From: Streptomyces sp. NRRL F-6676
Lineage (GTDB): Bacteria > Actinomycetota > Actinomycetes > Streptomycetales > Streptomycetaceae
Direction: 5' to 3'
Length of the DNA stretch: 64,000 bases
NCBI RefSeq assembly: GCF_000725625.1
Contig: NZ_JOHS01000006.1
Location: 190,718-254,717, forward strand
The translations under genes were made by a program, and so were the position numbers. Shown in pieces: positions 1 through 7,894 of this stretch. Each line of letters starts with the position of its first letter. The stretch's first letter is position 1. The notes beneath the pieces are model-generated. The model searched no databases and was not told the DNA's origin. It saw only the letters and a program-made list of their open reading frames with translations.

Positions 1-11
1 GAAGGTGCGCC

Positions 12-905
12 ATGGTGAGGGCAGCCGAGCGGGACGGGCGTCCGCCGCGGACCAGCGTCTGGCTGGAGGGCGGAGCGTCCCCGGCCGGCGGCGGACGCGG
101 CGGCGGAAGCCGCCCCTCCGGCCTGGACCGCGCCCGGATCACCGCGGCGACGGTACGACTCCTCGACGCCGAGGGCCTCGCGAGGTTCTCCATGCGCCGG
201 CTTGCCGCAGACCTCAACGTCACCGCGATGTCCGTCTACTGGTACGTCGACACCAAGGACGACCTCCTGGAACTGGCCCTGGACGCGGCCTTCGCCGAGA
301 TCAGCCCCGCGGCTCCGGCTCCGACGGGGCCCGCCCCGGCAGCGACGGACCCGACGGCGGCCGACTCCGTGGCGGCCGATCCGGCAGCGGCCGACCCGAC
401 GGCGGCCGGCCCCGTGGCGGCCGGCCCGGGGGTCGGGCCCGCCGACTGGCGGGAGGAACTGCGGGCGCTGGCCGGTGCGTATCGGGCACTGCTGGTGCGC
501 CACCCCTGGCTGTCCTCGCTCGCCGGGACGTTCCTCAACATCGGGCCGCACGCCGTGGAGTTCCAGCTCGCCGTGCAGCGGCTGGTCCGGCGTACCGGGC
601 TGTCGGCCGGTGGGCAGGCGGGGGCGCTGTCCGCGGTGTTCCAGTTCGTCTACGGCTTCGGCACCGTCGAGGGCCACTTCGTGCAGCGTTGCGCCTCCGC
701 GGGGATGAGCCAGGACGACTACTACCGCCGGGCGATGCGCGCCGTCACGCGCGAGCCGGAGCTGCGCGAGGCCGTGGACGACTCCGCGGAGCTCCGCCGG
801 GCCCGCGGCGACGGCACGGTGGAGGAGATCAGGGACCGCGACTTCGCCTTCGCCCTCGACCTCCTGATCGCGGGCATCGAGACGATGGTCCGGCGCGGGG
901 CGTGA
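12..905 (+). CDS. TetR/AcrR-family transcriptional regulator
   Basis: This is a TetR-type DNA-binding repressor of 297 residues. The helix-turn-helix lies at about residues 41-88 and includes the typical pattern around FSMRRLAADLNVTAMSVYWY. The C-terminal ligand domain resembles the tetracycline-repressor class (TetR_C). Two parts are unusual: a Gly/Arg-rich N-terminal extension of about 38 residues, and an Ala/Pro/Asp-rich linker at about residues 100-146 encoded by a degenerate repeat of Ala-Ala-Asp-Pro units. It is convergent with the flavoprotein gene that follows. Any target gene probably lies outside the window to the left. The ligand cannot be predicted. Confidence 0.88.
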   Translation: MVRAAERDGRPPRTSVWLEGGASPAGGGRGGGSRPSGLDRARITAATVRLLDAEGLARFSMRRLAADLNVTAMSVYWYVDTKDDLLELALDAAFAEISPAAPAPTGPAPAATDPTAADSVAADPAAADPTAAGPVAAGPGVGPADWREELRALAGAYRALLVRHPWLSSLAGTFLNIGPHAVEFQLAVQRLVRRTGLSAGGQAGALSAVFQFVYGFGTVEGHFVQRCASAGMSQDDYYRRAMRAVTREPELREAVDDSAELRRARGDGTVEEIRDRDFAFALDLLIAGIETMVRRGA

Positions 906-933
906 CGGCGCCGGACCCGGACGTACGGCGTCG

Positions 934-1413
934 TCAGCCCTGGTCGTCGCCCTCCACCAGCCGCGCCGGGAAGCCGCCGGTGGCGACCGGACCCCAGCGC
1001 ACCGGCGTCACCCGGATGAGGGACTTCCCCTGCTTGAGCATGGCCGCGCGGTACTCGTCCCAGTCGGGGTGCTCACCGGCGATGTTGCGGTAGTACTCCA
1101 CGAGCGGCTCGACGGAGTCGGGGCTGTCGAGCACCTCGGCGGTGCCGTCGATCTGCACCCACGGGCCGTTCCACTCGTCGCTGAGCACGAGCAGGCTGAC
1201 CCGCTCGTCCCGCCGGGCGTTCCGGGTCTTGGCGCGTTCGGGGTACGTGGAGACGACGATCCGCCCGGAGTCGTCCACCCCGCAGGTCAGCGGGGAGCCC
1301 TGGGGGCCGCCGTCGGCACGCCGGGTGAGCAGGATCGCCCGGTGCCGGGGGCGTACGAAGTCCAGCAACTCCTCGAGGGACACGGACGTGTTCGTCGCGA
1401 TGTTGGGTGCCAT
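934..1413 (-). CDS. PPOX-class F420/FMN-dependent oxidoreductase
   Basis: A 159-residue protein with the split beta-barrel fold of the pyridoxamine-5-phosphate-oxidase-like family. Visible hallmarks are the N-terminal GSPLTCGVDDSGRIVVST stretch, the K(T)RNARRDERVSLLV segment and the WVQIDGTAEVL strand. Actinobacterial members of this class bind F420 or FMN and reduce small substrates. The substrate here is unknown. The length is normal for the family. It is convergent with the TetR gene, with less than 30 bases between the two stop codons. Confidence 0.88.
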   Translation of the reverse strand: MAPNIATNTSVSLEELLDFVRPRHRAILLTRRADGGPQGSPLTCGVDDSGRIVVSTYPERAKTRNARRDERVSLLVLSDEWNGPWVQIDGTAEVLDSPDSVEPLVEYYRNIAGEHPDWDEYRAAMLKQGKSLIRVTPVRWGPVATGGFPARLVEGDDQG

Positions 1414-1429
1414 GAGCGCAAGCCTAAGC

Positions 1430-1515
1430 GGCGCCGGCCCGACCGGCGCGGGCCCGAGTCGGGCCGGCCCGAGCGGCGCGGGCCAGACCGGGGCGGGCCA
1501 GACCGGGGCGGGACT
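1430..1515. repeat. Short GC-rich direct repeats between the PPOX and STAS genes
   Basis: A run of degenerate units of about 15 bases built on GGCGCGGGCC(C/A)GA. The last two copies, each reading GCGGGCCAGACCGGG, are perfect. It lies between two minus-strand genes. It may fold into GC-rich hairpins that help end STAS transcription, but no T-tract follows. Confidence 0.6.
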
Positions 1516-1957
1516 ACGCGGCGCCCGGGTCCGCGTCCGGGTCCGCCGGGCGGTCCGGGCCCGGCGCGCGTTCCCCCAGCAGGGCGCACGTGCCGGTGAC
1601 GGCCTCGGTGAGGTCGTCGTAGACGGGCACGTCCCGCCGCAGCCCGGTCAGGGTTAGCACCCGCAGCACCAGGCCGTCCGGGGCGGCGACCAGCCGCAGC
1701 TCGGTGCCGGGCGGGAGCAGGGCGCGTACGTCGTCGATGAGCCGGACGCCCCGGGAGTCCATGAAGGCGGTGCCCGTCAGGTCCAGTACGAGGGTGTGCA
1801 GCGAGCCGGCCCGGTCCGCGACGACACGGGTCACCGCGCGCAGCAGATCGGCGCAGTTGCCCAGGTCGAGGTCGCGGGGAAGGGTGAGCAGGGTGCCGCC
1901 CGGAAGGTCCTCGGGGCGCAGCTCGTGGGGGTTGTCGGGGGCGGTCACGGTACTCAC
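1514..1957 (-). CDS. STAS-domain anti-sigma factor antagonist
   Basis: A 147-residue protein of the SpoIIAA/RsbV type. The STAS core runs from about residue 20 to 125. The region TGTAFMDSRGVRLIDD carries the conserved serine (about residue 68) that is phosphorylated by the partner anti-sigma kinase in characterised members. Such antagonists free a sigma factor by binding its anti-sigma factor. No anti-sigma kinase is encoded nearby, so its partner is elsewhere. The SigN-like and SigF genes some 6-8 kb away belong to the sigma class these proteins control, but a link is inference. It is divergent from the GAF-ANTAR gene. Confidence 0.87.
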   Translation of the reverse strand: MSTVTAPDNPHELRPEDLPGGTLLTLPRDLDLGNCADLLRAVTRVVADRAGSLHTLVLDLTGTAFMDSRGVRLIDDVRALLPPGTELRLVAAPDGLVLRVLTLTGLRRDVPVYDDLTEAVTGTCALLGERAPGPDRPADPDADPGAA

Positions 1958-2187
1958 CTGCCAAACCGGTGTCAGGGTTCCGTTCCGAGCCGTTTCCTGA
2001 CCCGCACGGCCATTCCACCACGTGCCGCCGGATGGTGGAAGGTCTCTTCCGCGGCTGTGGCACCGTGCGTCCCGAACAGCGCATCGAAGCAGATAAAGTG
2101 CTGTCCGTCCTGTGCTCGCAGTCGGGAATGTGCTGCGGAGCTCTCCTGGGCACGGCCGTCCGGTCGTGTCATGCCGAGAGGTTCGTG

Positions 2188-2904
2188 GTGGTCGCGTCCG
2201 ACTTTTCTGAATTGCCTGAATTTGCGCCTGGATCCGCCCCGGCCTTCGAGCTCGCCGAGGCCATGACGGTCGCCTCGCAACAGCTGCACGGGACCTCCAG
2301 TCCGCACGGCACGCTGCACACGGCGGTACGGCTCGCGGTGCATCTCCTGCCCGGGGCCGAGTACGCCGGTGTCTCCGTCATCGACCGGAAGACGCGGGGG
2401 CGGACGGTGGCGTGGACCGACGAGGTCGTCCGCACCGCGGACGCGCTGAGCGCGGCACACGAGGAGGGCGCGTACTGGCAGGGCCTGTGGAACGAGCCGG
2501 TCGTCGTCATCCGTGACACCGAGACGTCCGGCGACGCGGACGTGCTGTCGGGGCTCGGGCTGCGGTCGGTGCTGTCGTTGCGGCTGCGGACGGAGCGGCG
2601 GCGGATGACGGTGCTGACGGCGTACGCGCGCAAGCCGGGGGCGTTCGACGAGGCGGCGACGCGGGTGGCGCGGTTGTTCACCGCGCACGTGGGGATGGCG
2701 CTGGACGCGGTGACCGTGCGGGAGCAGCTGACCGAGGCGATGCGGACGCGGGACCTGATCGGGCAGGCCACGGGGATTCTGATGGAGCGGCTGGACATCG
2801 ACGCGGCGGAGGCGTTCGACAGCCTCGTGCGGGCGTCGCAGCAGGAGAACGTGAAGCTGCGGGAGCTGGCGCAGCGGCTCGTGGCGGCGCGCACGCCGGA
2901 GTGA
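2188..2904 (+). CDS. GAF and ANTAR domain regulator
   Basis: A GAF sensory domain (about residues 20-165) is followed by a C-terminal ANTAR RNA-binding domain, seen as the MRTRDLIGQATGILMERL segment and the helices after it. ANTAR proteins act as antiterminators by binding two-hexaloop RNA motifs; GAF-ANTAR fusions are common in Streptomyces. The frame is open back to position 1969, but that stretch is Cys-rich and has low GC at third codon positions, so it is probably not coding. The chosen GTG follows GAGAGG with a 6-base gap. The start is the main uncertainty. Confidence 0.85.
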   Translation: MVASDFSELPEFAPGSAPAFELAEAMTVASQQLHGTSSPHGTLHTAVRLAVHLLPGAEYAGVSVIDRKTRGRTVAWTDEVVRTADALSAAHEEGAYWQGLWNEPVVVIRDTETSGDADVLSGLGLRSVLSLRLRTERRRMTVLTAYARKPGAFDEAATRVARLFTAHVGMALDAVTVREQLTEAMRTRDLIGQATGILMERLDIDAAEAFDSLVRASQQENVKLRELAQRLVAARTPE

Positions 2905-2984
2905 CCGCGGGGAGTCTCTCCGCCCAGGCCGCCGCCTCTGCCCTTCCTGTCCCCGGGGTCAAGCCCCGGAACCCCAAGAAGACG

Positions 2985-3062
2985 CGCGTTCCCCGCGCCC
3001 CTGACCGGGGCGCGGGGCCGTGTCCGCCGCGCGGCTCGGCCGCGGGGGCGCGGCCACCCGCC
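2985..3062. repeat. Copy of a dispersed Streptomyces intergenic repeat
   Basis: A GC-rich palindromic stretch in which a GGGGCGCGGGGCCGTGTC segment is followed by a GCGCGGCTCGGCCGCGGGGGCGCGG arm. Related sequences occur at about 7.45, 14.26, 47.5 and 61.85 kb in this window. Elements of this kind are scattered through Streptomyces intergenic regions. Here it lies between two convergent genes and may act as a transcription terminator. Confidence 0.55.
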
Positions 3063-3136
3063 GTGCCCTGCGCGAGAAGTCCCCACGCGCCCGCAGTCGC
3101 CGAACCGCCCAAGCCCCCGAGCCAGGGGGCGCCGGA

Positions 3137-3958
3137 CTACACCGCCGGCAACTCCTCGCCCTGGACCACCTGAACGTCCAGTTCGACCCGCAGCGTCGTC
3201 CCCACCGCTGCGATGCCCGCCTGGACGACCTGGTTGTAGTTCATCGCGAAGTCCTCCCGGCGCAGTTCCGTCGTCGCGCGGAAGGCCGCCCGCGTGCCGC
3301 CCCACGGGTCCGAGCCGGTGCCGAGGTAGGCGAGGTCCAGGTCGACCGGGCGCACGACACCGTGCAGGGACAGTTCCCCGTGCACGGTCCACCGGTCGGG
3401 GCCCGCCGGGGTCAGGCCCGTCGAGGCGTAGGTGATCTCCGGGTACGTCTCGACGTCCAGGAAGTCCGGCGAGCGCAGGTGTCCGTCGCGCATGCCGTTG
3501 CCCGTGTCGATGGAGGCCGCGCGGATGACCGCCTCCACGCGCGACTTCTCGATCTCGTCGGGCGCGATCTCGATGCGCCCGGCGAACTCCGTGAACCGCC
3601 CCCGCACGCTGGAGATCCCCAGGTGCTGGGCGATCGCGGCGACGGAGGAGTGCGCGGGGTCGATGGTCCAGGGCCCCGGCGGCGGCAGCTCCGTACCGCC
3701 CTGGCGGGCCAGTGTGACGGTGCCGAGCTCGGCCCGTCCGCTCGCGGTGACGAGCGCGCTGGACGCGGTGGGCGCGTAGCCGACCGCGGTGACGATGACG
3801 GTGTAGGCGCCCGGGGCGAGCGCGGTGGTGTCCCGGACGGCGCCCTCCGCGTCGGCCCCGGCCCGCACCACCTGCGTTCCGGTCATGTCGGTCACGGTGA
3901 CGACCGCGTGCGACACGGCCCATCCGTCCCGCGTACGGATCCGTGCGGTCAGTCCCAT
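3137..3958 (-). CDS. YceI-family protein with an N-terminal Ig-like (carboxypeptidase regulatory-like) module
   Basis: Residues 1 to about 85 form a transthyretin/CarboxypepD_reg-like beta-sandwich with the pattern VTVTD, GAYTVIVTAVGYAP. It is homologous to the three modules at the C-terminus of the neighbouring exporter. Residues from about 95 onward are a YceI lipid/isoprenoid-binding barrel (PWTIDPAHSSVAAIAQHL, DFLDVETYPEITYAS). No signal peptide is visible, so the protein is probably cytoplasmic, unlike E. coli YceI. The ATG chosen follows GAGAGGGAG. An upstream in-frame start would run through the exporter terminator region and is less likely. It has the same orientation as the exporter and is separated from it by a hairpin. 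Confidence 0.87.
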   Translation of the reverse strand: MGLTARIRTRDGWAVSHAVVTVTDMTGTQVVRAGADAEGAVRDTTALAPGAYTVIVTAVGYAPTASSALVTASGRAELGTVTLARQGGTELPPPGPWTIDPAHSSVAAIAQHLGISSVRGRFTEFAGRIEIAPDEIEKSRVEAVIRAASIDTGNGMRDGHLRSPDFLDVETYPEITYASTGLTPAGPDRWTVHGELSLHGVVRPVDLDLAYLGTGSDPWGGTRAAFRATTELRREDFAMNYNQVVQAGIAAVGTTLRVELDVQVVQGEELPAV

Positions 3959-4067
3959 CGGGCGGTCTCCCTCTCGGCGAATCAGTGAACAGCGAAGTGC
4001 TGGGGCCGGGTGCGTGCGTCCGGCCGGGTAAATGCGTCCAAAGACTTGAATGTCTCCGTGACGGCCG

Positions 4068-4123
4068 AAAAAACCGGCCCGCAGGGGGCGCACTGCCGCT
4101 CAAGCGCGCGCCCCCGGCGGGCC
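4068..4123 (-). terminator. Rho-independent terminator of the exporter gene
   Basis: Sixteen-base arms (GGCCCGC..GGGGCGC and the complementary GCGCCCC..GCGGGCC) form a hairpin with one internal mismatch pair. On the minus strand it is followed by a run of six T residues. It separates the exporter from the YceI gene, which therefore probably has its own promoter or relies on read-through. Confidence 0.75.
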
Positions 4124-4132
4124 GGGGTCCGG

Positions 4133-6706
4133 CTACTCGCCCGGGTGGGCCAGTTCGATGTCGTGGCCGTCGACGCCGGGCCCGGAGACCGTCAGCGAGG
4201 TGGCCACCGGCGGGTAACCCGTCGCGATGACGGTGTACTCGCCGCCGTCCAGGTCGGCGAAGGCGTACGCCCCGTCCGCCCCGGTGGTGGCGGTGCCGAC
4301 CACGTTGCCGGCGGCGTCCACCAGCGTCACGCGGGCGTCGGCGAGCGGACCGTGCGGCGCCCGTACGACGCCCTGGAGCTGCGCACCGGCCTCCAGTTCG
4401 ACCTCGATCCGGGTGACCCCGGTGCCGCCGACCTCGACGGGCAGCGCCCGCGGCCGGAACCCGGCGGCGTTGACCGCGACGGTCACCGCGCCCGGCACCA
4501 GCTCGGTGAAGGCGAAGTCGCCCTGCTCACCGGTGGACCCGGTGGCCAGCAGGTCGCCGCGCACGTCGGTCACGATGACCATCGCGTCCTTGACCGGCAG
4601 CGCCCCGTCGGCCGTGCGGACCACACCGCTCAGCCCGCTGGTGCCGCTGAGCAGGATGTCGTACGCCACCGGCTCGCCGCCCACCACGACGGTGGACGCC
4701 TGCGGCTGGAACCCGTCGGCGGCGGCGATCAGCACGTAGGACCCGGCGCCGGGCGCGTCCACGGCGTAGGCGCCGTCGGCCCCCGCGACCGAGCGGCCGA
4801 GCTGGCGGCCGCCGAGCGAGATCAGCGTGACGGCGGCCCGCGGGACGGGCGCGTTCTCGGTGCCGCGGACGTGGCCGCGTACCGGGATGCCGCCGGAGAC
4901 GGGGCCCGCGGCCGGCTCCTCGGGGGAGGCGGCGGTGGCGACGGCGGCGAGCCGCTGGGTGCCCTCGGGGCCCGCCCCGGCGGGAGCGGCGGCGGCCCAG
5001 CTGGGCACCCGCTGTCCGCCGTCGGTGTCACCCGCGGGGGCGGACTCCGCGGCGGCCGTCTCCTGGGCCTCCGCGACGGCCGGGGCCGCGGCGGGGTCCA
5101 GCGGGGGGTTCTCGCCTTCGGCGGCCTGGGCGAGGGCGCCCTTGGTCCGCAGCGGGACCTCCTTGATGAAGAGCGTGATCAGGAAGGCGAGGGCGGCGAC
5201 GCCCCCGGCGATCAGGAAGACGTCGGCGATGCCGTGGCCGTAGGCGCTCTCCATGACCGTGCGCAGCGGGGCCGGCAGCTTGTCCATGTCGGGGATGGCA
5301 CCGGAGCCCGAGCCCGACGCGGCGGCCGCGTACTTCGGGTCGAGGCCGGCCAGGCCGTCCATGACGTAGTCGGTGATCCGGTGGGCCATCACCGCGCCGA
5401 GCGCGGAGACGCCGATCGCACCACCGAGGGAGCGGAAGAAGGTGACCGTGGAGCTGGCCGAACCGAGATCGGCCGGGCTGACCTGGTTCTGCGTGCACAG
5501 CACCAGGTTCTGCATCATCATGCCGATGCCGAGGCCCAGCATGGCCATGAAGATGGCCATCTTCCAGTAGTCCGTGTCGTACCGGATGGTGCCCAGCAGG
5601 CCGAGGCCCGCGGTCACCAGCACGCCACCGCTGACCAGCCACGCCTTCCAGCGTCCGGTGCGGGTGATGAACTGCCCGGAGACGGTGGAGGCGATGAACA
5701 GGCCGCCGATCATCGGGATGGTCATGACGCCCGACATGGTCGGGGACTTGTCCCGGGCGAGCTGGAAGTACTGGCTGAAGAAGACGGTGCCGGTGAACAT
5801 CGCGACACCCACGAAGAGCGAGGCGAGGGACGCCAGCGTGATGGTGCGGTTGCGGAACAGCCGCAGCGGGATGATCGGCTCGCTGGCCTTCGCCTCGACC
5901 AGTACGAAGATCGCACCGAGGATGATCGCACCGCCGACCATCACATACGTCTGCCACGAGACCCAGTCGTACTTGTCACCGGCGAAGGTGACCCAGATCA
6001 GCAGCAGCGAGACCGCGGCGGCGACGAAGGTCGCGCCGGCCCAGTCGACCTTGACGTCCCGCTTCAGGGTGGGCAGGTGCAGGGTCTTCTGCAACACGAT
6101 CAGCGCGATGACCGCGAACGGCACGCCGACGTAGAAGCACCAGCGCCAGCCCAGCCACGAGGTGTCGGTGATGACACCGCCGAGCAGCGGGCCGCCGACG
6201 GTCGCGACGGCGAAGGTCGCGCCGAGGTAGCCGGAGTAGCGGCCGCGCTCACGGGGGGAGATCATCGCGGCCATGACGATCTGGGCGAGGGCGGACAGAC
6301 CGCCGACGCCTATGCCCTGCACCACACGGCAGACGATCAGCATGCCGGGGTTCTGCGACAGACCTGCGGCGGCCGACGCGAGGACGTAGATGACGAGCGC
6401 TATCTGGACGAGCGCTTTCTTGCTGAACAGGTCGGCGAGCTTGCCCCACAGGGGGGTGGTCGCCGTCATGGCCAGCAGGGAGGCGGTGACGACCCAGGTG
6501 TAGGCCGACTGCCCACCGCCCAGATCGCCGACGATCTCGGGCAGCGCGTTGGTCACGATCGTGGACGACAGGATCGCCACGAACATGCCGAGCAGCAGCC
6601 CGGAGAGCGCCTCCATGATCTGCCGGTGCGTCATCTGGACGCCGTCCGGGGTGCCTCCCCCGTGCTTGGCGTGAGCCCGCACACCGGCTGGTGTGGTCGT
6701 TGCCAT
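4133..6706 (-). CDS. DHA2-type MFS exporter fused to three C-terminal Ig-like modules
   Basis: Residues 1 to about 530 are a 14-helix EmrB/QacA-type drug:proton antiporter (motif A region LWGKLADLFSKK; motif C-like GGPLLGGVITD). A low-complexity Pro/Ala linker follows. Then come three repeats of about 85 residues of the carboxypeptidase-regulatory-like fold, each built around VxGxVR...AxVTLxD..G...TGxxGxYxF..L..GxYTV. At 857 residues it is about 300 longer than ordinary family members. An even number of helices would put the tail in the cytoplasm. The ATG follows AAAAAAGGAAG. It is probably repressed by the adjacent MarR protein. The substrate is unknown. Confidence 0.9.
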   Translation of the reverse strand: MATTTPAGVRAHAKHGGGTPDGVQMTHRQIMEALSGLLLGMFVAILSSTIVTNALPEIVGDLGGGQSAYTWVVTASLLAMTATTPLWGKLADLFSKKALVQIALVIYVLASAAAGLSQNPGMLIVCRVVQGIGVGGLSALAQIVMAAMISPRERGRYSGYLGATFAVATVGGPLLGGVITDTSWLGWRWCFYVGVPFAVIALIVLQKTLHLPTLKRDVKVDWAGATFVAAAVSLLLIWVTFAGDKYDWVSWQTYVMVGGAIILGAIFVLVEAKASEPIIPLRLFRNRTITLASLASLFVGVAMFTGTVFFSQYFQLARDKSPTMSGVMTIPMIGGLFIASTVSGQFITRTGRWKAWLVSGGVLVTAGLGLLGTIRYDTDYWKMAIFMAMLGLGIGMMMQNLVLCTQNQVSPADLGSASSTVTFFRSLGGAIGVSALGAVMAHRITDYVMDGLAGLDPKYAAAASGSGSGAIPDMDKLPAPLRTVMESAYGHGIADVFLIAGGVAALAFLITLFIKEVPLRTKGALAQAAEGENPPLDPAAAPAVAEAQETAAAESAPAGDTDGGQRVPSWAAAAPAGAGPEGTQRLAAVATAASPEEPAAGPVSGGIPVRGHVRGTENAPVPRAAVTLISLGGRQLGRSVAGADGAYAVDAPGAGSYVLIAAADGFQPQASTVVVGGEPVAYDILLSGTSGLSGVVRTADGALPVKDAMVIVTDVRGDLLATGSTGEQGDFAFTELVPGAVTVAVNAAGFRPRALPVEVGGTGVTRIEVELEAGAQLQGVVRAPHGPLADARVTLVDAAGNVVGTATTGADGAYAFADLDGGEYTVIATGYPPVATSLTVSGPGVDGHDIELAHPGE

Positions 6707-6739
6707 GGGCTTCCTTTTTTCTCGGGGTTCTTTGCGGTT

Positions 6740-7237
6740 CTATGCGGGTGTACGGGTGGTCTGTTCCGCACCCTGCGCGGGCTGGGGCAGCCGGGCGGAC
6801 GCCGTCGAACGGCAGTCCCCGAAGCTGGCCCGCAGGCGCGTCATGAGCCGGATGAGCTGGACGACCTCGTCGTCGCTCCAGTCGCTGAGCCGGTCGGCCA
6901 GCAGCTCGGTGGTCCGTCGGGAGAGGTCTTCGAGCCGGTCCCGGCCGGGCGGAGTGAGGTGGAGGATCCGGGAACGTCTGTCCGCCGGATCCGCGGAGCG
7001 TTCGATCCAGCCGCGGTCTGCGACATGGGCGACGTGGCGGCTGGTGACCGACATGTCCACGGCGAGCAGCTCGGCGAGTCTGCTCATGCGCATGGCACCG
7101 TGCCGGTCGAGGAGGAGGAGTACGGCGGCGGAGCCGGCGGGGCAGTCCGGGGGCATGACCCGTGCCATGTCCCTCTTGACGGCTCCCACGGCACTGAGCT
7201 GACGCGCCAGCTCCTCGAACTGCGCCTGCTCTGCCAT
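6740..7237 (-). CDS. MarR-family transcriptional regulator
   Basis: A 165-residue winged-helix protein. The recognition region is MRMSRLAELLAVDMSVTSRHVAHVADRGWI, and the wing carries RSRILHLTPPGRDRL. It is transcribed in the same direction as the exporter, 33 bases upstream of it, so the two are probably one operon. Two TTGCtnnAGGCAA palindromes directly upstream are likely its own operators. MarR repressors of this layout usually release DNA when they bind the substrate of the linked exporter; this is inferred here. Confidence 0.9.
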   Translation of the reverse strand: MAEQAQFEELARQLSAVGAVKRDMARVMPPDCPAGSAAVLLLLDRHGAMRMSRLAELLAVDMSVTSRHVAHVADRGWIERSADPADRRSRILHLTPPGRDRLEDLSRRTTELLADRLSDWSDDEVVQLIRLMTRLRASFGDCRSTASARLPQPAQGAEQTTRTPA

Positions 7238-7257
7238 GCCTCGACACCTCCCGCTTT

Positions 7258-7303
7258 GTTGCTCTAGGCAACCATAACCGGAGGTTGGTTGCTACAGGCA
7301 AAC
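7258..7303. promoter_or_regulatory. Paired MarR operator candidates
   Basis: Two inverted repeats, GTTGCTCTAGGCAAC and GTTGCTACAGGCAAAC, have centres 30 bases apart, about three helical turns, so both would face the same side of the DNA. They lie 21-66 bases upstream of the MarR start. Spacing and symmetry fit autoregulation by a MarR dimer. The rest of the stretch up to the next gene contains a dispersed GC-rich repeat and nothing else recognisable. Confidence 0.65.
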
Positions 7304-7435
7304 AAAGAGGGGGTGCGCAGCACAAAATATTGGCAAAGGCAAGTGTTGGGATGGTAAAGATGCAGGTGGGTGGCGGGAAAGTTCTCTTCGGCTGCGGGCC
7401 GGCGGAGGCCGATCGCGCCCACGCGGCGGAGGTCG

Positions 7436-7510
7436 CGGTTCGACACGGCCCCGCGCCCCCTGAAAAGCCGGGCCGGGGGCGGCAGCCCCTTCACGCAGGC
7501 GGCAGGCCCC
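7436..7510. repeat. Degenerate copy of a dispersed Streptomyces intergenic repeat
   Basis: On the minus strand it reads as an AGGGGGCGCGGGGCC core with a GGGGCTGCCGCCCCCGGCCCG arm in front, related to the elements at about 3.0 and 14.26 kb. It occupies the gap between the MarR operators and the small membrane-protein gene. Confidence 0.45.
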
Positions 7511-7570
7511 CACGCATCGGGCCAAGGGGGGCCTTGGACCCCGTACTTGGGCCCGGTAGGGTCTCGGGGC

Positions 7571-7768
7571 ATGGCTAACACCCAGGGCCCGCAGGGCAAC
7601 CACGACCCCGCCGGCAGCACCCAGATGTTCCGCGCCTTCGTCGACGAGGCCCCGCAGGGCCGCCGCCAGGAGCCCGCGGCGGCGGCCGGCCCCCGCATCG
7701 GCCTGATCGTCGGCATCGTCGTCGCCGTGGCGGTCGTGGCCGCCGTCGCCTGGCTCGCCCTGAAGTAG
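7571..7768 (+). CDS. Small single-span membrane protein (SGM_5486 transporter-associated type)
   Basis: A 65-residue protein with a polar N-terminus (MANTQGPQGNHDPAGS) and one C-terminal transmembrane helix at about residues 43-63, ending in a lysine. It matches my recollection of the Streptomyces family named SGM_5486 transporter-associated protein. No direct function is known. It is convergent with the sigN-like gene, so the damaged sequence just downstream affects the other gene and not this one. Confidence 0.72.
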   Translation: MANTQGPQGNHDPAGSTQMFRAFVDEAPQGRRQEPAAAAGPRIGLIVGIVVAVAVVAAVAWLALK

Positions 7769-7805
7769 GACGGCCGGCCGAGCGGCTCGGACAGCGAAAC
7801 GCGGC

Positions 7806-7893
7806 GGGGGGGGGGGGGGGGGGGGGGGGCCCCCCCCCCCCCCCCCCCCCCGCCCGGGGCGGGCCCCCCCCCCCCGGGAAGGGCCCCCCCCCC
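7806..7893. other. Poly-G/poly-C low-complexity block, probable sequence artefact
   Basis: A run of 24 G is followed directly by a run of 22 C, then GC-only sequence with further C runs of 12 and 10. Nothing like it occurs elsewhere in the window. It begins exactly where the sigN-like reading frame should encode the rest of sigma region 4. It could be a low-quality contig join or filler sequence. A real G24C22 hairpin in a chromosome would be extraordinary. Confidence 0.85.
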
Positions 7894-7894
7894 A

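Noticed and set aside
1969..2187. N-terminal extension of the GAF-ANTAR protein
   Set aside because: Codons have low third-position GC and many Cys; a GTG with a good ribosome site starts at the conserved part.
4010..7267. A 1085-codon open frame opposite the exporter and MarR genes
   Set aside because: It is antisense to genes with clear families and has the charge-rich, low-complexity composition of a high-GC shadow frame.
7292..7890. The sigN-like frame stays open through the poly-G/poly-C block and beyond, giving a 462-residue protein
   Set aside because: After residue 262 the sequence is Gly/Pro homopolymer and then a frame opposite the small membrane gene; it has no sigma region 4 and is an artefact of GC-rich DNA without stops.
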